49,719 nucleotides of DNA from Clostridium sp. K13 (GTDB taxonomy: Bacteria; Bacillota; Clostridia; Clostridiales; Clostridiaceae), in the NCBI RefSeq assembly GCF_019734195.1, contig NZ_JAASHM010000025.1, positions 1 through 49,719 on the forward strand. The letters are read 5' to 3'. Position 1 is the first letter of the stretch; each line of letters opens with the position of its first letter. Below the pieces are notes generated by a model. It saw only the letters and a program-made list of their open reading frames with translations. It did not search any database and was not told where the DNA came from. Made by a program: the position numbers and the translations under genes. Below, one piece after another: positions 33,752 through 42,635 of this stretch.

Positions 33752-34630
33752 ATGAATATAGAAAGCTTAAAATATTTTTTAACTATAGAAAAACATAATA
33801 GTTTCTCATTAGCATCTGAAGAATTATGTATATCCCAATCTTCATTATCTAAACATATAAAAAAACTTGAAGATGAACTAAATTGCATACTCTTCGAAAG
33901 GTGTACAAGACATATTAACTTAACCCCTGCAGGTATTACACTAAAAAAGTATGCTTTAAATATAATTAATAATTATGATGAATTATTAGTACATTTAAAT
34001 GAATTTTCCTTTGATAAACCTAGATTATCTATTGGATATGTTCCTGTAATAAATCAATATAATATTGCTCATCATATTGGATTATTTAAAAGTAAATCTA
34101 CCGACTTGCAATTTAATTTTCATGAAGGTGAACATGATGAGATATTGAATTTATTACTAAATAATAAAATTGATTTTGCTATTATTAGAAGTGATACTTT
34201 AGATAATTCAAATTTAAATATTATACCTTTAGCTCAAGATGAACTTATTTTAATAACACCTAAAAACCATCCTATATCGAAGAAAAAGTATGTTTCTATA
34301 TCAGCTCTATCAAATGAAAGCTTTATATCCCTTGGAAAAAACTCTGGTGTTTATACTTTCTTTATTAATGAATGTAATAAGGCCGGATTTAATCCAAATA
34401 TAACTTGTTTTAATAGTAGAATAGAAAATATAATTGGACTTGTTTCTGCTGGAATGGGAATTTCTCCACTAATGAAAAAAACTGTAGAATGTTTTGATAA
34501 GAAAAATGTTTCTACTGTTCTTTTTAAAGAACAAATACATAGTAATTTATGCTTAGTTTATTTAAAAAATAGAAAGTTATCTAAAATTGAAAGAGACTTT
34601 GAGCAATATTTAATTAATTGTACTAAATAA
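33752..34630 (+). CDS. LysR-family transcriptional regulator
   Basis: 292 aa. N-terminal winged helix-turn-helix in residues 1-60 (MNIESLKYFLTIEKHNSFSL ... QSSLSKHIKKLEDEL ... TPAG), and an effector-binding domain from ~85 on with two Rossmann-like halves (GSGVYTF-like SGVYTFFINECN, GLVSAGMGISPL). Transcribed away from lpdDBC, and next to the tannase gene on the other side. The likely effector is gallate or a related phenolic acid; this is inferred from position. ATG has GAAGGTG upstream. Confidence 0.92.
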   Translation: MNIESLKYFLTIEKHNSFSLASEELCISQSSLSKHIKKLEDELNCILFERCTRHINLTPAGITLKKYALNIINNYDELLVHLNEFSFDKPRLSIGYVPVINQYNIAHHIGLFKSKSTDLQFNFHEGEHDEILNLLLNNKIDFAIIRSDTLDNSNLNIIPLAQDELILITPKNHPISKKKYVSISALSNESFISLGKNSGVYTFFINECNKAGFNPNITCFNSRIENIIGLVSAGMGISPLMKKTVECFDKKNVSTVLFKEQIHSNLCLVYLKNRKLSKIERDFEQYLINCTK

Positions 34631-34641
34631 AATATTCTCTC

Positions 34642-34673
34642 AGGGAAAGGAAACAATTCCCTTTCCCTAGGGG
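34642..34673. terminator. Bidirectional terminator between lysR and tannase
   Basis: Stem AGGGAAAGG/CCTTTCCCT with a 9 nt loop and flanking C/G pairs. It lies between convergent genes. Its right arm CCCTTTCCCTAGGGG resembles that of the hairpin at 44113. Confidence 0.65.
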
Positions 34674-34681
34674 AATGTTAA

Positions 34682-36084
34682 TTATTTACATATTCCATCA
34701 ATCCAACTAAATAGTTCACTCAAATCATAATCTCCAGAATGTGGCACTCCCCATGGATATGCAAAATCTACATTTATTCCATTATTTTCAAGCTTTACTG
34801 CTAATATTGCTGAAATAGCTAAAGAGGTATCACGATCTATTGATCCATGGCGAATTCTATAATACTTTGCCTTATCTGCCTTACTATCTTCAATATAGTA
34901 CATTGGATTCATCATTTTTATTTGATCCTTTTCTGCTAATTCTCCATTTACAGTACTATGTTCTTTACTAAACTTTGTGAAATGTCTGTATTGAATTGTT
35001 TCCGTACCAAATAGTTCATTTTCAGGAGTTCCCATACTTACATTATCAAACGCTGGTGTTGGTTTCATCCTAGTACGGAATTGAATATATTTTGAAAAAT
35101 CAATTGATATTACTTTACTATTATTTATAGTTATCCAATCAATATTGGAAAGGTCTGTTCCTTTATTTAATTCAACTTCTGCTGATAGTGCTACATAAGA
35201 TTTTATAAATTCTTTAAATGTACCATTTCCATCTGAATCTAAAATTAATTCATTACCATTAGTATCTTTTAAATTTAAACTATTTAAATATTCTGGGAAT
35301 AATACTTTTAATTTTGCTGATAATTCTATTTGATCTCCATTCATTTCTCCTTTAACTACTGTTGGCTTTATCTCACCAGACTCTGAAGGATGAAATTTAA
35401 GAGTATGATAACCATTTAATCCATTAAACTCCCATTCATATGCTGAATCTGCATTATCTAAATTAGTTATAGGGCAATAGCATGAAGCTGCAAAAATATT
35501 ATCCTTTTCATTAGCAGCTCCCATATTTTTTAAATATGCTTCATAATCTGGATGATTACCTGTTGCTCCTAATAGTGAAGACATTGCACCACCTGCACTT
35601 GTTCCATTAGAAATAATTTTTTCTACATCACCTGGAATTATATCTGCATTGTGTCTAAGATAACGAATAGCTGCTTTTAAATCACAAAGTGCAGCTGGTG
35701 CTGTTCCTTTATATTTTCCTAACTCATCTTTCATCATTCTGCCTCTGGCTCCAGCAGATACAACTACATATCCATGAAGTAGTGCCCAAAATGTAGTATT
35801 AGTTTTTCCCATGAAATTTTTTCCTGGTCTTTCTACTGGTCCTGGCATATATCCACCTATTGTATTTGGTAGAAAATTGGAGCATTGTTAATATTATACC
35901 CATTAATGCTTTTTCCTTGATAAAATTCTTCTGGTACAAAAATACTTAATTTTTGAATCTTTTCATCTACTGGGTTTTCTATATATAAAATATCTTCAAA
36001 TGCACGATATACTAATGTTTTACCTTCCATTTCTAATGTTTCTATTGTATAGTTATTTTCATTAAATTTTAATTTGTTACTCAT
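34682..36084 (-). pseudogene. Tannase (tannin acylhydrolase), frameshifted
   Basis: Hydrolyses gallate esters of tannins. N-terminal part from ATG 36084 (MSNKLKFNENN, GGAG upstream) to YQIQ then TAG at 35857; the rest continues in another frame with LPNTIGGYMPGPVERPG, HGYVVVSAGARGRM, the nucleophile motif NGTSAGG, YCPITNLDNADSAYEWEFNG, RIRHGSIDRDTS and the end PHSGDYDLSELFSWIDG, matching Lactiplantibacillus plantarum tannase throughout. Restoring one base in the A-run 35873-35876 (T-run in the gene) gives IFLPNTIGG and a ~467 aa enzyme, equal to the family length. So a single-base deletion inactivates it, unless it is a phase-variable run or a sequencing error. The C-terminal frame alone, from ATG 35848, lacks the first ~80 residues. 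Confidence 0.88.
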
Positions 36085-36131
36085 ACTATTTCTCCATTTC
36101 TAATATAATTATCCTAATTTAAACTTTTTAC

Positions 36132-36308
36132 TTAACTAACAATTATTCCTGGATCTTCTAAAATAATATTGCAATAAAAATATGTTACTGATCCATTCCC
36201 CGAAGCAATACTTAGCGCTAAAATAAATAATAATGATAGTAAATAAAAATATTTATTCTTTAAAAGTGCTGGTGTAGCTTCTTTTAAAAGTACTGTTTCA
36301 ACATATAA
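36132..36308 (-). pseudogene. Remnant of a GPH/MelB-type symporter
   Basis: A minus-strand frame reads TVLLKEATPALLKNKYFYLL, a hydrophobic stretch, then GSVTYFYCNIILEDPG and stops. This matches an internal region of glycoside-pentoside-hexuronide symporters (the piece with LLKNKYF, a membrane helix and YF-x-Y-x-L-x-DP). The remaining ~85% of the gene is missing. An AGGAGG (36336-36331) directly upstream suggests the original gene start lies there and the interior was deleted. It precedes tannase in the same direction, so it was probably the uptake gene of the tannase operon. Confidence 0.6.
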
Positions 36309-36386
36309 CGTTTACCTAATACTATAATTTCCTCCTTACATATTTTTACTTTACATTGTTATAGTCAAATCTTCAATTCAATTTCT

Positions 36387-36423
36387 TTCTTTAAATTATT
36401 CCATTATGGAATAATTTAAAGAA
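36387..36423. promoter_or_regulatory. 37 bp perfect palindrome upstream of the tannase unit
   Basis: Half-site TTCTTTAAATTATTCCAT around a central T. The inner part has the same TTATTCCA-N3-TGGAATAA core as the operator at 33675-33697. It lies about 65-70 bp upstream of the possible start of transcription (-35 TTGAAG at 36376-36371, weak -10 TAAAGT), in line with a LysR site. Confidence 0.7.
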
Positions 36424-36454
36424 TATTAATCCTTTTATCTTTTATATAAATTTA

Positions 36455-36495
36455 GGCTTCCCGTATATAAATATAATAATTATATACGGGAAGCC
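36455..36495 (-). terminator. Terminator of the SUV3-like helicase gene
   Basis: 15 bp stem GGCTTCCCGTATATA/TATATACGGGAAGCC, 11 nt loop, 11 nt past the stop codon; followed by TAAATTTAT on the minus strand. Confidence 0.8.
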
Positions 36496-36505
36496 CTATC
36501 CCTTT

Positions 36506-39247
36506 TTATCTTCTATTTCTTCTATCTCTACTAAATCTACTGCTTCTTCTACCGCCTCTAAATACTGGCTTTTTATATCTTTCACTCTTAATTCCTTGAA
36601 TCATTTCTCTACAAATTCTACATTTGTCACTAGCACAATCCCATGCTAACTTTTTACCACAAATACTACAAACTCTTTCATGATCAAGAAGCTTAGTTAA
36701 AAGTAATTCATTTATCTTATTTGCTGTCTCTTCCTTTTCTAAAGCTATAAATCTATTATTTATCATCATATTAAAGTTCTTTCCAAAGGAATAATTTAAT
36801 TCTAATGATTTATAATAATTTTCAAGATTATCAAGTTCCTTCTTTGAACTTACATTTTTCTTTAAAATTGGCTTCTTTAAATTTACTGCACCTTGGCTAT
36901 ACATCATGCAATATTCTTCCCATAATGCGCATATAGCCTTATTATTTTCTTCAAAAGGAATTGTTGCCATTTTTAATAAATCTTCTTTAGATGCTTCTAT
37001 ATTAAGCTTCTTTAACTTATTTAAAAGGAAAATTATCATTGTTACATCAGTTTTTTCATAATGACCTTTAACAAACATTGTACTCCATGTTTTTAAAGCA
37101 TCTATAATATCTATGTTTATATCTAATAAAGAATTTGGAACTCCTATATAACATTTCTTAATTTTATTACTTTCTGCAGTTAAAGCATCCTTTATTAAGC
37201 TTCTATCAGACATTGCTGTAACATATCCCTTATCATAAATTCCTTTACGCCCAGCTCTTCCTGCTATTTGCTTTATTTCTGAAACATTTAGCTTTCTTAA
37301 AGACACACCATCATATTTTCTTGTTTCTAAAAATACAATACGCTTTATAGGTAAGTTTACTCCCATTCCTATAGCATCTGTACAAACTATTACTTCTGTT
37401 TCACCATCTAAGAATCTTTCAAACTGCTTCTTTCTTGTTGAATATGGAAGTGAACCATAAATTATACTTGTTTTTATATTGTTATTTAAAAGCTGTGCTG
37501 AAACTGCAAGAGCTTTTTTCTTACCAAATACAACTAATGCATCACCTTTTTTAACGTCTTTATTTAAATTAAAAGGCTCATCTTCAAATACTAATTCTGT
37601 ATCTCTTGTATGCTTTATTACTTCATAAGTATCATTACAATCCTTTATTAGCTTAATTACTATATCTAAAGCTTCTGGTGCCATACATATATGAATTTCT
37701 GGTGCTAATACTCCTAATATAGCTCTTGTCCAAGCCCATCCTCTTTGCTTATCAGCAATCATTTGAGCTTCATCTATAACACATACATCATATGGTGTTC
37801 CAAGCTGTAATTTTTCAATTGTAGATGAAACATGGTATGCATAATTAAGAATATCCTCTTCTTCTCCAGTTAATAAAGAACAAGCTATATTTTGTGAGTT
37901 AAGCTTATCTTGAATTTCAAGTGCTAATAATCTAAGAGGGGCTAAGTATACTCCGCTTTCTGCCTCCATTAATCTTTCTATACTTGCATATGTCTTTCCT
38001 GTATTAGTTTCACCAACATGAAGAATAAAGTGTCTTTTCATAGCTCTTGCTTCTTCATATTCATTTACTGGATTGTCTAAAATTATATCTTTAATATCAT
38101 CTTTTGCTTTATTTCTAATATATATATTTTCTGATGTCCATACTAAACCTTTTATACAAATCCAAGTAATACATTCTTCAATTTCTTCCATCTCATCAAT
38201 AGATGGTGAATTTTCATTTTCTTCTAAGTAATTCTTATAAAGAATATTTTCAACTACAGCCATTCTTGCTATTATTTTATTTATCTTATCTTCCTTGCCT
38301 ATAAGATTTCTTTTAAAGCCTGGAAGATTAACACTTTTATAATATCCAAAGACCATATTTCTAGCATTTTCTAAGTATAAATTCATATGTTCTTTAGTTT
38401 TATAAATATTTGTATTAATAATATTATCTAATCTTGCATCAATTGAATTAACAACCTTAACTTTAAGTCTGTTTATCCCCTTTGTTGAACTTGCAGCTTC
38501 TCTACAGTTTTTTATCATAAGATTTATAAGGTTCTTTTCATTATAGCTATTATCAGCCTCTACAACCTCTGTAGAATACTCATTTTCAATACCTAATAAG
38601 TCACAGCCTTTATCATATATATCTAATAAAAGTTTTTCTTCTAAAGGAGCTACTTTAGATGCAACAGGACTTCCCCATCTGCTCTTAAATCCATTTCCTA
38701 CTTCAGCTTTTATTTTTTCTTCTAGTTTTATCTTTTTGTCAGGACTTAACTCTTCTAAGTCCATATCATAATATATTTTTCCATCACGACTTCTCTTATA
38801 CCATCTAACACTGTTAAATAAGAAGTCTTCAGTATATCTCTTTTTAAATTTTTTATAAAGTTCTCCCTTTTTTTGCTCCATTGATTTTTCTACTTTTTCA
38901 TAGATAACAGCAGCAATATCCTTTGGAATATACTTATATACTTCTTTATCTTCTTCAGTAAAGTTATCTTCTTCTAACTCTTTAACGTATGAGCCCTCCC
39001 AAGATAATTCATATATAAAGTCCTTAACGTATGTATAATCATAAACATTAAATTTACCACCATCATTTAATGTTACTTTCGAATCTATATCATTTTCATT
39101 AAACTCTGAATCATCAATATGTACTTTATGAGTTGTTTTTATATATATGGTAATTTCCTTAATTGCTTCATTAATAAATTCAGTATCTATATATTTAGCT
39201 ATATCATTTTTCACTTCTTTTCTTAATGAGCATTTTATTGAACCCAT
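36506..39247 (-). CDS. SUV3-like DEAD/DEAH-box RNA helicase
   Basis: 913 aa. Related to mitochondrial SUV3, an ATP-driven RNA helicase of RNA turnover. Residues 1-380 are a poorly conserved helical region. The helicase core has Walker A GETNTGKTYAS near 412, YLAPLRLLALEIQDKL, SSTIEKL, the DEAQ box (VIDEAQMI) near 490, then motif V IVCTDAIGMGVNLP and motif VI QIAGRAGRKG. Near the C-terminus CSICGKKLAWDCASDKCRIC is a four-Cys zinc ribbon, and the tail is Arg/Ser-rich (RRSSRFSRDRRNRR), good for RNA binding. ATG 39247 has GGAAG upstream. Single gene. Confidence 0.88.
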   Translation of the reverse strand: MGSIKCSLRKEVKNDIAKYIDTEFINEAIKEITIYIKTTHKVHIDDSEFNENDIDSKVTLNDGGKFNVYDYTYVKDFIYELSWEGSYVKELEEDNFTEEDKEVYKYIPKDIAAVIYEKVEKSMEQKKGELYKKFKKRYTEDFLFNSVRWYKRSRDGKIYYDMDLEELSPDKKIKLEEKIKAEVGNGFKSRWGSPVASKVAPLEEKLLLDIYDKGCDLLGIENEYSTEVVEADNSYNEKNLINLMIKNCREAASSTKGINRLKVKVVNSIDARLDNIINTNIYKTKEHMNLYLENARNMVFGYYKSVNLPGFKRNLIGKEDKINKIIARMAVVENILYKNYLEENENSPSIDEMEEIEECITWICIKGLVWTSENIYIRNKAKDDIKDIILDNPVNEYEEARAMKRHFILHVGETNTGKTYASIERLMEAESGVYLAPLRLLALEIQDKLNSQNIACSLLTGEEEDILNYAYHVSSTIEKLQLGTPYDVCVIDEAQMIADKQRGWAWTRAILGVLAPEIHICMAPEALDIVIKLIKDCNDTYEVIKHTRDTELVFEDEPFNLNKDVKKGDALVVFGKKKALAVSAQLLNNNIKTSIIYGSLPYSTRKKQFERFLDGETEVIVCTDAIGMGVNLPIKRIVFLETRKYDGVSLRKLNVSEIKQIAGRAGRKGIYDKGYVTAMSDRSLIKDALTAESNKIKKCYIGVPNSLLDINIDIIDALKTWSTMFVKGHYEKTDVTMIIFLLNKLKKLNIEASKEDLLKMATIPFEENNKAICALWEEYCMMYSQGAVNLKKPILKKNVSSKKELDNLENYYKSLELNYSFGKNFNMMINNRFIALEKEETANKINELLLTKLLDHERVCSICGKKLAWDCASDKCRICREMIQGIKSERYKKPVFRGGRRSSRFSRDRRNRR

Positions 39248-39305
39248 CCTATCACTTCCTTCGTAGTTTAAACTTATTTTTTAACTATACTACATTAATT
39301 ACCCC

Positions 39306-39333
39306 TAAGGCAAGAAATTGCCTCAGGGGAAAA
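39306..39333 (-). terminator. Terminator of the 39406 gene
   Basis: Stem CCCCTAAGGCAA/TTGCCTCAGGGG with a small loop; downstream of the gene ending at 39406. Confidence 0.65.
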
Positions 39334-39405
39334 TTACACACATTCATTATATAAATAAAATTCTAAGTTCACTCCACTAACCATCACCAAATTATTTTAT
39401 CAATT

Positions 39406-39765
39406 TTAAACTTCTTCATAAGTAAAAATAAATTTTACCCCTTGCAAATATATATACTCAATATCTGCCTTAATCACATAAACATTTCTTTTTTTCCTTT
39501 TAAACTTAACTTCACTATATCTTCTTAATGCATCAATTTCATAATCAAATACCCCATAAACCTCTTCAGTTTCCATATCTTTATCACTTATAACCATATA
39601 CTTTCCATACTCAAATTCTGAAGTTTCTCCCTCTTTCTCTAACTCATTCCCCTCGAACTCTTCTAACTCTTCTAATAGCCTTTTTGATTCTGCTTCTGAT
39701 TTTTCTGTCTTTTTTAAAAATACACTTTCTAGTATTTTTACATCTTTATCTTCATTAAATTTCAT
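39406..39765 (-). CDS. Unknown small acidic protein
   Basis: 119 aa, no family recognised. Residues 1-55 are very Glu/Lys-rich and probably helical (RLLEELEEFEGNELEKE); residues 55-119 look like a beta-rich domain with KYMVISDKD, VYGVFDYEIDALRRY and YVIKADIEYIYLQG. No signal peptide. AAAGGGG precedes ATG 39765. Downstream of the repeat-domain gene, same direction, gap about 110 nt. Confidence 0.6.
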   Translation of the reverse strand: MKFNEDKDVKILESVFLKKTEKSEAESKRLLEELEEFEGNELEKEGETSEFEYGKYMVISDKDMETEEVYGVFDYEIDALRRYSEVKFKRKKRNVYVIKADIEYIYLQGVKFIFTYEEV

Positions 39766-39875
39766 AAAACTTCCCCTTTAATAAATCCCTATGCAATTCC
39801 ATCTTATATGGTTTCCTGTAATACTTTAAGTTAAACTTATAGTCTCTCCCCACATATTTAACCTTATTTTCACAA

Positions 39876-40571
39876 CTATTGATTTGTATTAATTTCAGCT
39901 CCTGATAACTTCAAATATTGTCCATCTTCGACTGTGATATAAGAATCTTCCATTAAATTATCATTAGTTATTATTGAATCAAAAGTCCCCCTACTATCAC
40001 TAGACACTTCTATATATCCCATACATATAGATGAATTAAGTGTTACCTTATATTCCCCTGCTGGTATATCTTTTCCTGCAATATATGTTCCATCAGTATA
40101 TATTCCATCTTCGGGAACTACTGAAGGTGCATCTGCTACTGCATAAGCCTCTCCACTTCTAATCTTTAAATATTCACCATCATTAACTGTAATATATCTA
40201 TGCCCTTTTACATTATCATTACTAATAATGCTCTCTAAAGATCCTGTTGAATCTGAAGCTACTTCTATATATCCCATTCCCTTTGCAAAAAACAAATATT
40301 CTCCTGCTGGTAAATCTATTCCTATTTTATAAGTTCCAGCCTTAATTTTTATATCACTTTTTTCTTCATTTGTCCCAACTTCATTTGATGTATCAGCGCT
40401 ACTATTTTCTGTATTATCTGTACTTTCCTCTTGAACTGCTACACTTTTAGATGGATCATCACTAGTTGTATCATCACCATCTCCAGTTGAACCTATTGCT
40501 CCAACTATAATAACAGCAAGTACCCATACCCACCATTTCTTCCATATTGGCTTTTTTGCTTTTTTCTCCAT
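39876..40571 (-). CDS. Membrane-anchored protein with two tandem repeat domains
   Basis: 231 aa. Short basic cytosolic start, membrane segment at about 12-29 (WWVWVLAVIIVGAIG), a Ser/Thr/Asp/Glu linker to ~75, then two copies of a ~65-residue module: GTYKIGIDLPAGEYLFFAKG ... YITVNDGEYLKI and GTYIAGKDIPAGEYKVTLNS ... YITVEDGQYLKL. Each has the sequence MGYIEV(A/S)SDS and (S/T)ND. The module occurs widely in Firmicutes surface proteins; its function is not known to me. ATG 40571 has GGAGG upstream. It follows the Ser/Thr kinase gene by about 108 nt. Confidence 0.75.
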   Translation of the reverse strand: MEKKAKKPIWKKWWVWVLAVIIVGAIGSTGDGDDTTSDDPSKSVAVQEESTDNTENSSADTSNEVGTNEEKSDIKIKAGTYKIGIDLPAGEYLFFAKGMGYIEVASDSTGSLESIISNDNVKGHRYITVNDGEYLKIRSGEAYAVADAPSVVPEDGIYTDGTYIAGKDIPAGEYKVTLNSSICMGYIEVSSDSRGTFDSIITNDNLMEDSYITVEDGQYLKLSGAEINTNQ

Positions 40572-40649
40572 AATAATAAACCTCCAAAAAATAAATAATA
40601 TTAAACTATACTTGATAATATTATTTTAATTATTTCTTGAAGGTCATTG

Positions 40650-40666
40650 GTATGCTGTCAGCATAC
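40650..40666. promoter_or_regulatory. Small palindrome between kinase and repeat-domain genes
   Basis: GTATGCT-GTC-AGCATAC: 7 bp arms, no U-tract on either strand, 14 bp past the kinase stop. More like an operator or weak stem than a terminator. Confidence 0.35.
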
Positions 40667-40679
40667 ATTTATATTATTT

Positions 40680-41948
40680 TTAAACTAATTCTAATAAAAA
40701 TCCCAAAGCTACAAATAATAAAAAGTTATATATTATATGTCCTACTATTTTACTACCTATCTCATTACGGTTAGTTAAAGGAAGCTTACTTTTTATATTT
40801 TTATAATTCCCATTAAATAAGGTAAAAATAAGTAATATTGATGCCATAACTGCATCCTCAAGCATCAAACTTATATTGCCTGTTCCCCAATTACAACAGA
40901 ATCCAAATACTAAAAAAAAGTACCATATAGATGCAACCAGTATTATTAATGGATTTTTAGTTCTGTATCCTGGGAGCTCCTTAACTTTAGAAAGTATTTT
41001 TTTAAATACATTTTTCTCTTTTTCATCAGCTTTTACTGAATCACTATCTAATTTATTTGAATAAGTGTATTGCTTATTTGAATTGTCATAAGAAGATTTA
41101 TACTCCTGACTATTATTAATATATTCCTTCTTTAAATTTAATAAGTCAATATTATTTTCCTTAGGTTCTTTCTTCACAGGATTTATTATGTACTCTTTAT
41201 TTACATTACCTATTCTGTTTTCTTTCAAAGCATTTTCTAATACTAACTTCAATTCATTAACATTTGAATATCTATTATCTGGTGAAATATTTGTACATTT
41301 TTCAATTATTACTTTTAATTTTCCTTCATTTAACTTTTCTTTTATATGTTTTCCTGTAGTTAATACATTTAACATTACTCCAATTGAATAAATATCACTT
41401 CTACAGTCAGTCTGATCAAATCCAAACTGTTCAGGTGATGCATATCCCTTTGTTCCAAGTATATGAGTATCCATATTTCCCGCTTTTTTATATACTCTTG
41501 AAACATCAAAATCTATAAGTTTTAATATTCCATTGTTATCTATAATTATATTTGAAGGCTTTATATCTCTATGTATAACTGCTGGATTTAAATTATGTAA
41601 AACATCTAAAATCGAACATAAATTAATCATATATTTTATTGCAGTTTCTTCTTTTAATGGGCCTTTATTATCTACTATACTTTGTAGAGTTTGTCCATTT
41701 ACAAATTCTTCAATTACTATTAAAGAATCTTCACACTTGAAAATTTCATATATTCTTGCCATAAACATATTTTTAATTTTAATTATTTGTCTATATACAT
41801 CAATATTATAATTTTTCAACTCTTTTTTTATATAAATTCGTCCATCTAATACATTTTGAACTAAATAAACAGTACTTTTCTTTGAATTATTTAATTCAGC
41901 TAATTCACTATACTTTGATTCTATATCTTCAAAGCTACTCTCTTCCAT
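40680..41948 (-). CDS. Membrane-bound Ser/Thr protein kinase (Hanks type)
   Basis: 422 aa from ATG 41948. Kinase domain in residues ~15-240: Lys of YIKKEL, catalytic loop HRDIKPSN near 124, metal motif DFD in place of DFG near 146, and GTKGYASPEQ in the activation segment. The Gly-rich loop is poorly formed (LNNSKKSTVYLV). A ~90 residue linker of Asn/Lys/Ser follows, then three hydrophobic segments in the last ~90 residues. No PASTA domains, so it is not the PrkC cell-wall kinase. AGGGGATAGG lies before ATG 41948, whereas the longer TTG frame from 42017 has no such site and covers a TATAAT. Divergent from an XRE-type gene. Confidence 0.88.
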   Translation of the reverse strand: MEESSFEDIESKYSELAELNNSKKSTVYLVQNVLDGRIYIKKELKNYNIDVYRQIIKIKNMFMARIYEIFKCEDSLIVIEEFVNGQTLQSIVDNKGPLKEETAIKYMINLCSILDVLHNLNPAVIHRDIKPSNIIIDNNGILKLIDFDVSRVYKKAGNMDTHILGTKGYASPEQFGFDQTDCRSDIYSIGVMLNVLTTGKHIKEKLNEGKLKVIIEKCTNISPDNRYSNVNELKLVLENALKENRIGNVNKEYIINPVKKEPKENNIDLLNLKKEYINNSQEYKSSYDNSNKQYTYSNKLDSDSVKADEKEKNVFKKILSKVKELPGYRTKNPLIILVASIWYFFLVFGFCCNWGTGNISLMLEDAVMASILLIFTLFNGNYKNIKSKLPLTNRNEIGSKIVGHIIYNFLLFVALGFLLELV

Positions 41949-42032
41949 AGTTCCTATCCCCTTAGTACATTGATTTTTAACAACTTTTATTTTATCATTA
42001 TTATATAAATTACTCAATTTTGATTATTAACA

Positions 42033-42060
42033 TTAGTGGATAGTAATTATATTTAGTGGA
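42033..42060. promoter_or_regulatory. Direct repeats TTAGTGGA between kinase and XRE gene
   Basis: TTAGTGGA at 42033-42040 and 42053-42060, exactly 20 bp apart (two helical turns), in the ~125 bp between divergent start codons. A candidate binding site for the XRE protein, or chance. Confidence 0.4.
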
Positions 42061-42073
42061 GATTGATTTTATA

Positions 42074-42526
42074 ATGATAGATAATAATAACAATAATACA
42101 ACTGAACTTGATGATATTATTAATAATATTAATTCTGAAAAGGAGCTTCATGATTATATTGAAAATAAACTTTCACCAATACCAACTTTAACTTTTTCTA
42201 AGTATTTAGATAGTTTAAGAATTAGTAAAAAAATTAAGAAAAGCACTCTTATTGCTGATTCTGACATTAGCAGAACTTATTGCTATCAAATATTAAATGG
42301 TGTAAAAAATCCTAGCAGAGATAATGTAATAAAATTATGCCTAGCCTGCAAATTATCTATTGATGAAACTAATAGATGTCTTACTCTTGCAAAATCCAAT
42401 AAGCTTTATTCTAAAGATATACGTGATAGTTTAATAATTTATTTTATAAATAATAATTATTCTGTTATTGATGCCAATATAAAGTTAGATCAATTTGGTC
42501 TTGATATATTAGGAAGTGCAGAGTAA
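42074..42526 (+). CDS. XRE-type helix-turn-helix protein
   Basis: 150 aa from ATG 42074; an in-frame GTG at 42056 gives 6 more residues but has no ribosome binding site. N-terminal ~30 residues are Asn/Asp-rich and disordered. The HTH is in LRISKKIKKSTLIADSDISR (residues ~48-68) with TYCYQILNGVKNPSRDNVIK as the recognition part. The C-terminal helix-rich part ends in NYSVIDANIKLDQFGLD. From memory, short proteins of this type often stand beside Ser/Thr kinase genes in Firmicutes, so it is probably a functional partner or target of the divergent kinase. A hairpin terminator follows. Confidence 0.75.
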   Translation: MIDNNNNNTTELDDIINNINSEKELHDYIENKLSPIPTLTFSKYLDSLRISKKIKKSTLIADSDISRTYCYQILNGVKNPSRDNVIKLCLACKLSIDETNRCLTLAKSNKLYSKDIRDSLIIYFINNNYSVIDANIKLDQFGLDILGSAE

Positions 42527-42534
42527 AATACTAA

Positions 42535-42562
42535 AAAGGTTGCAACAAATGCTACAACCTTT
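42535..42562 (+). terminator. Terminator of the XRE gene
   Basis: Stem AAAGGTTG/CAACCTTT, 12 nt loop, followed by CTTTTAAATT; 10 nt past the stop codon. Confidence 0.75.
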
Positions 42563-42635
42563 CTTTTAAATTGATAATGTATATAAATTTGTTATTCCAC
42601 AAACTTATCTATATTCTCTTTAAATTTCTAATAAA

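Noticed and set aside
42033..42060. Start of a CRISPR-like or iteron array
   Set aside because: Only two copies of an 8-mer; no further units.
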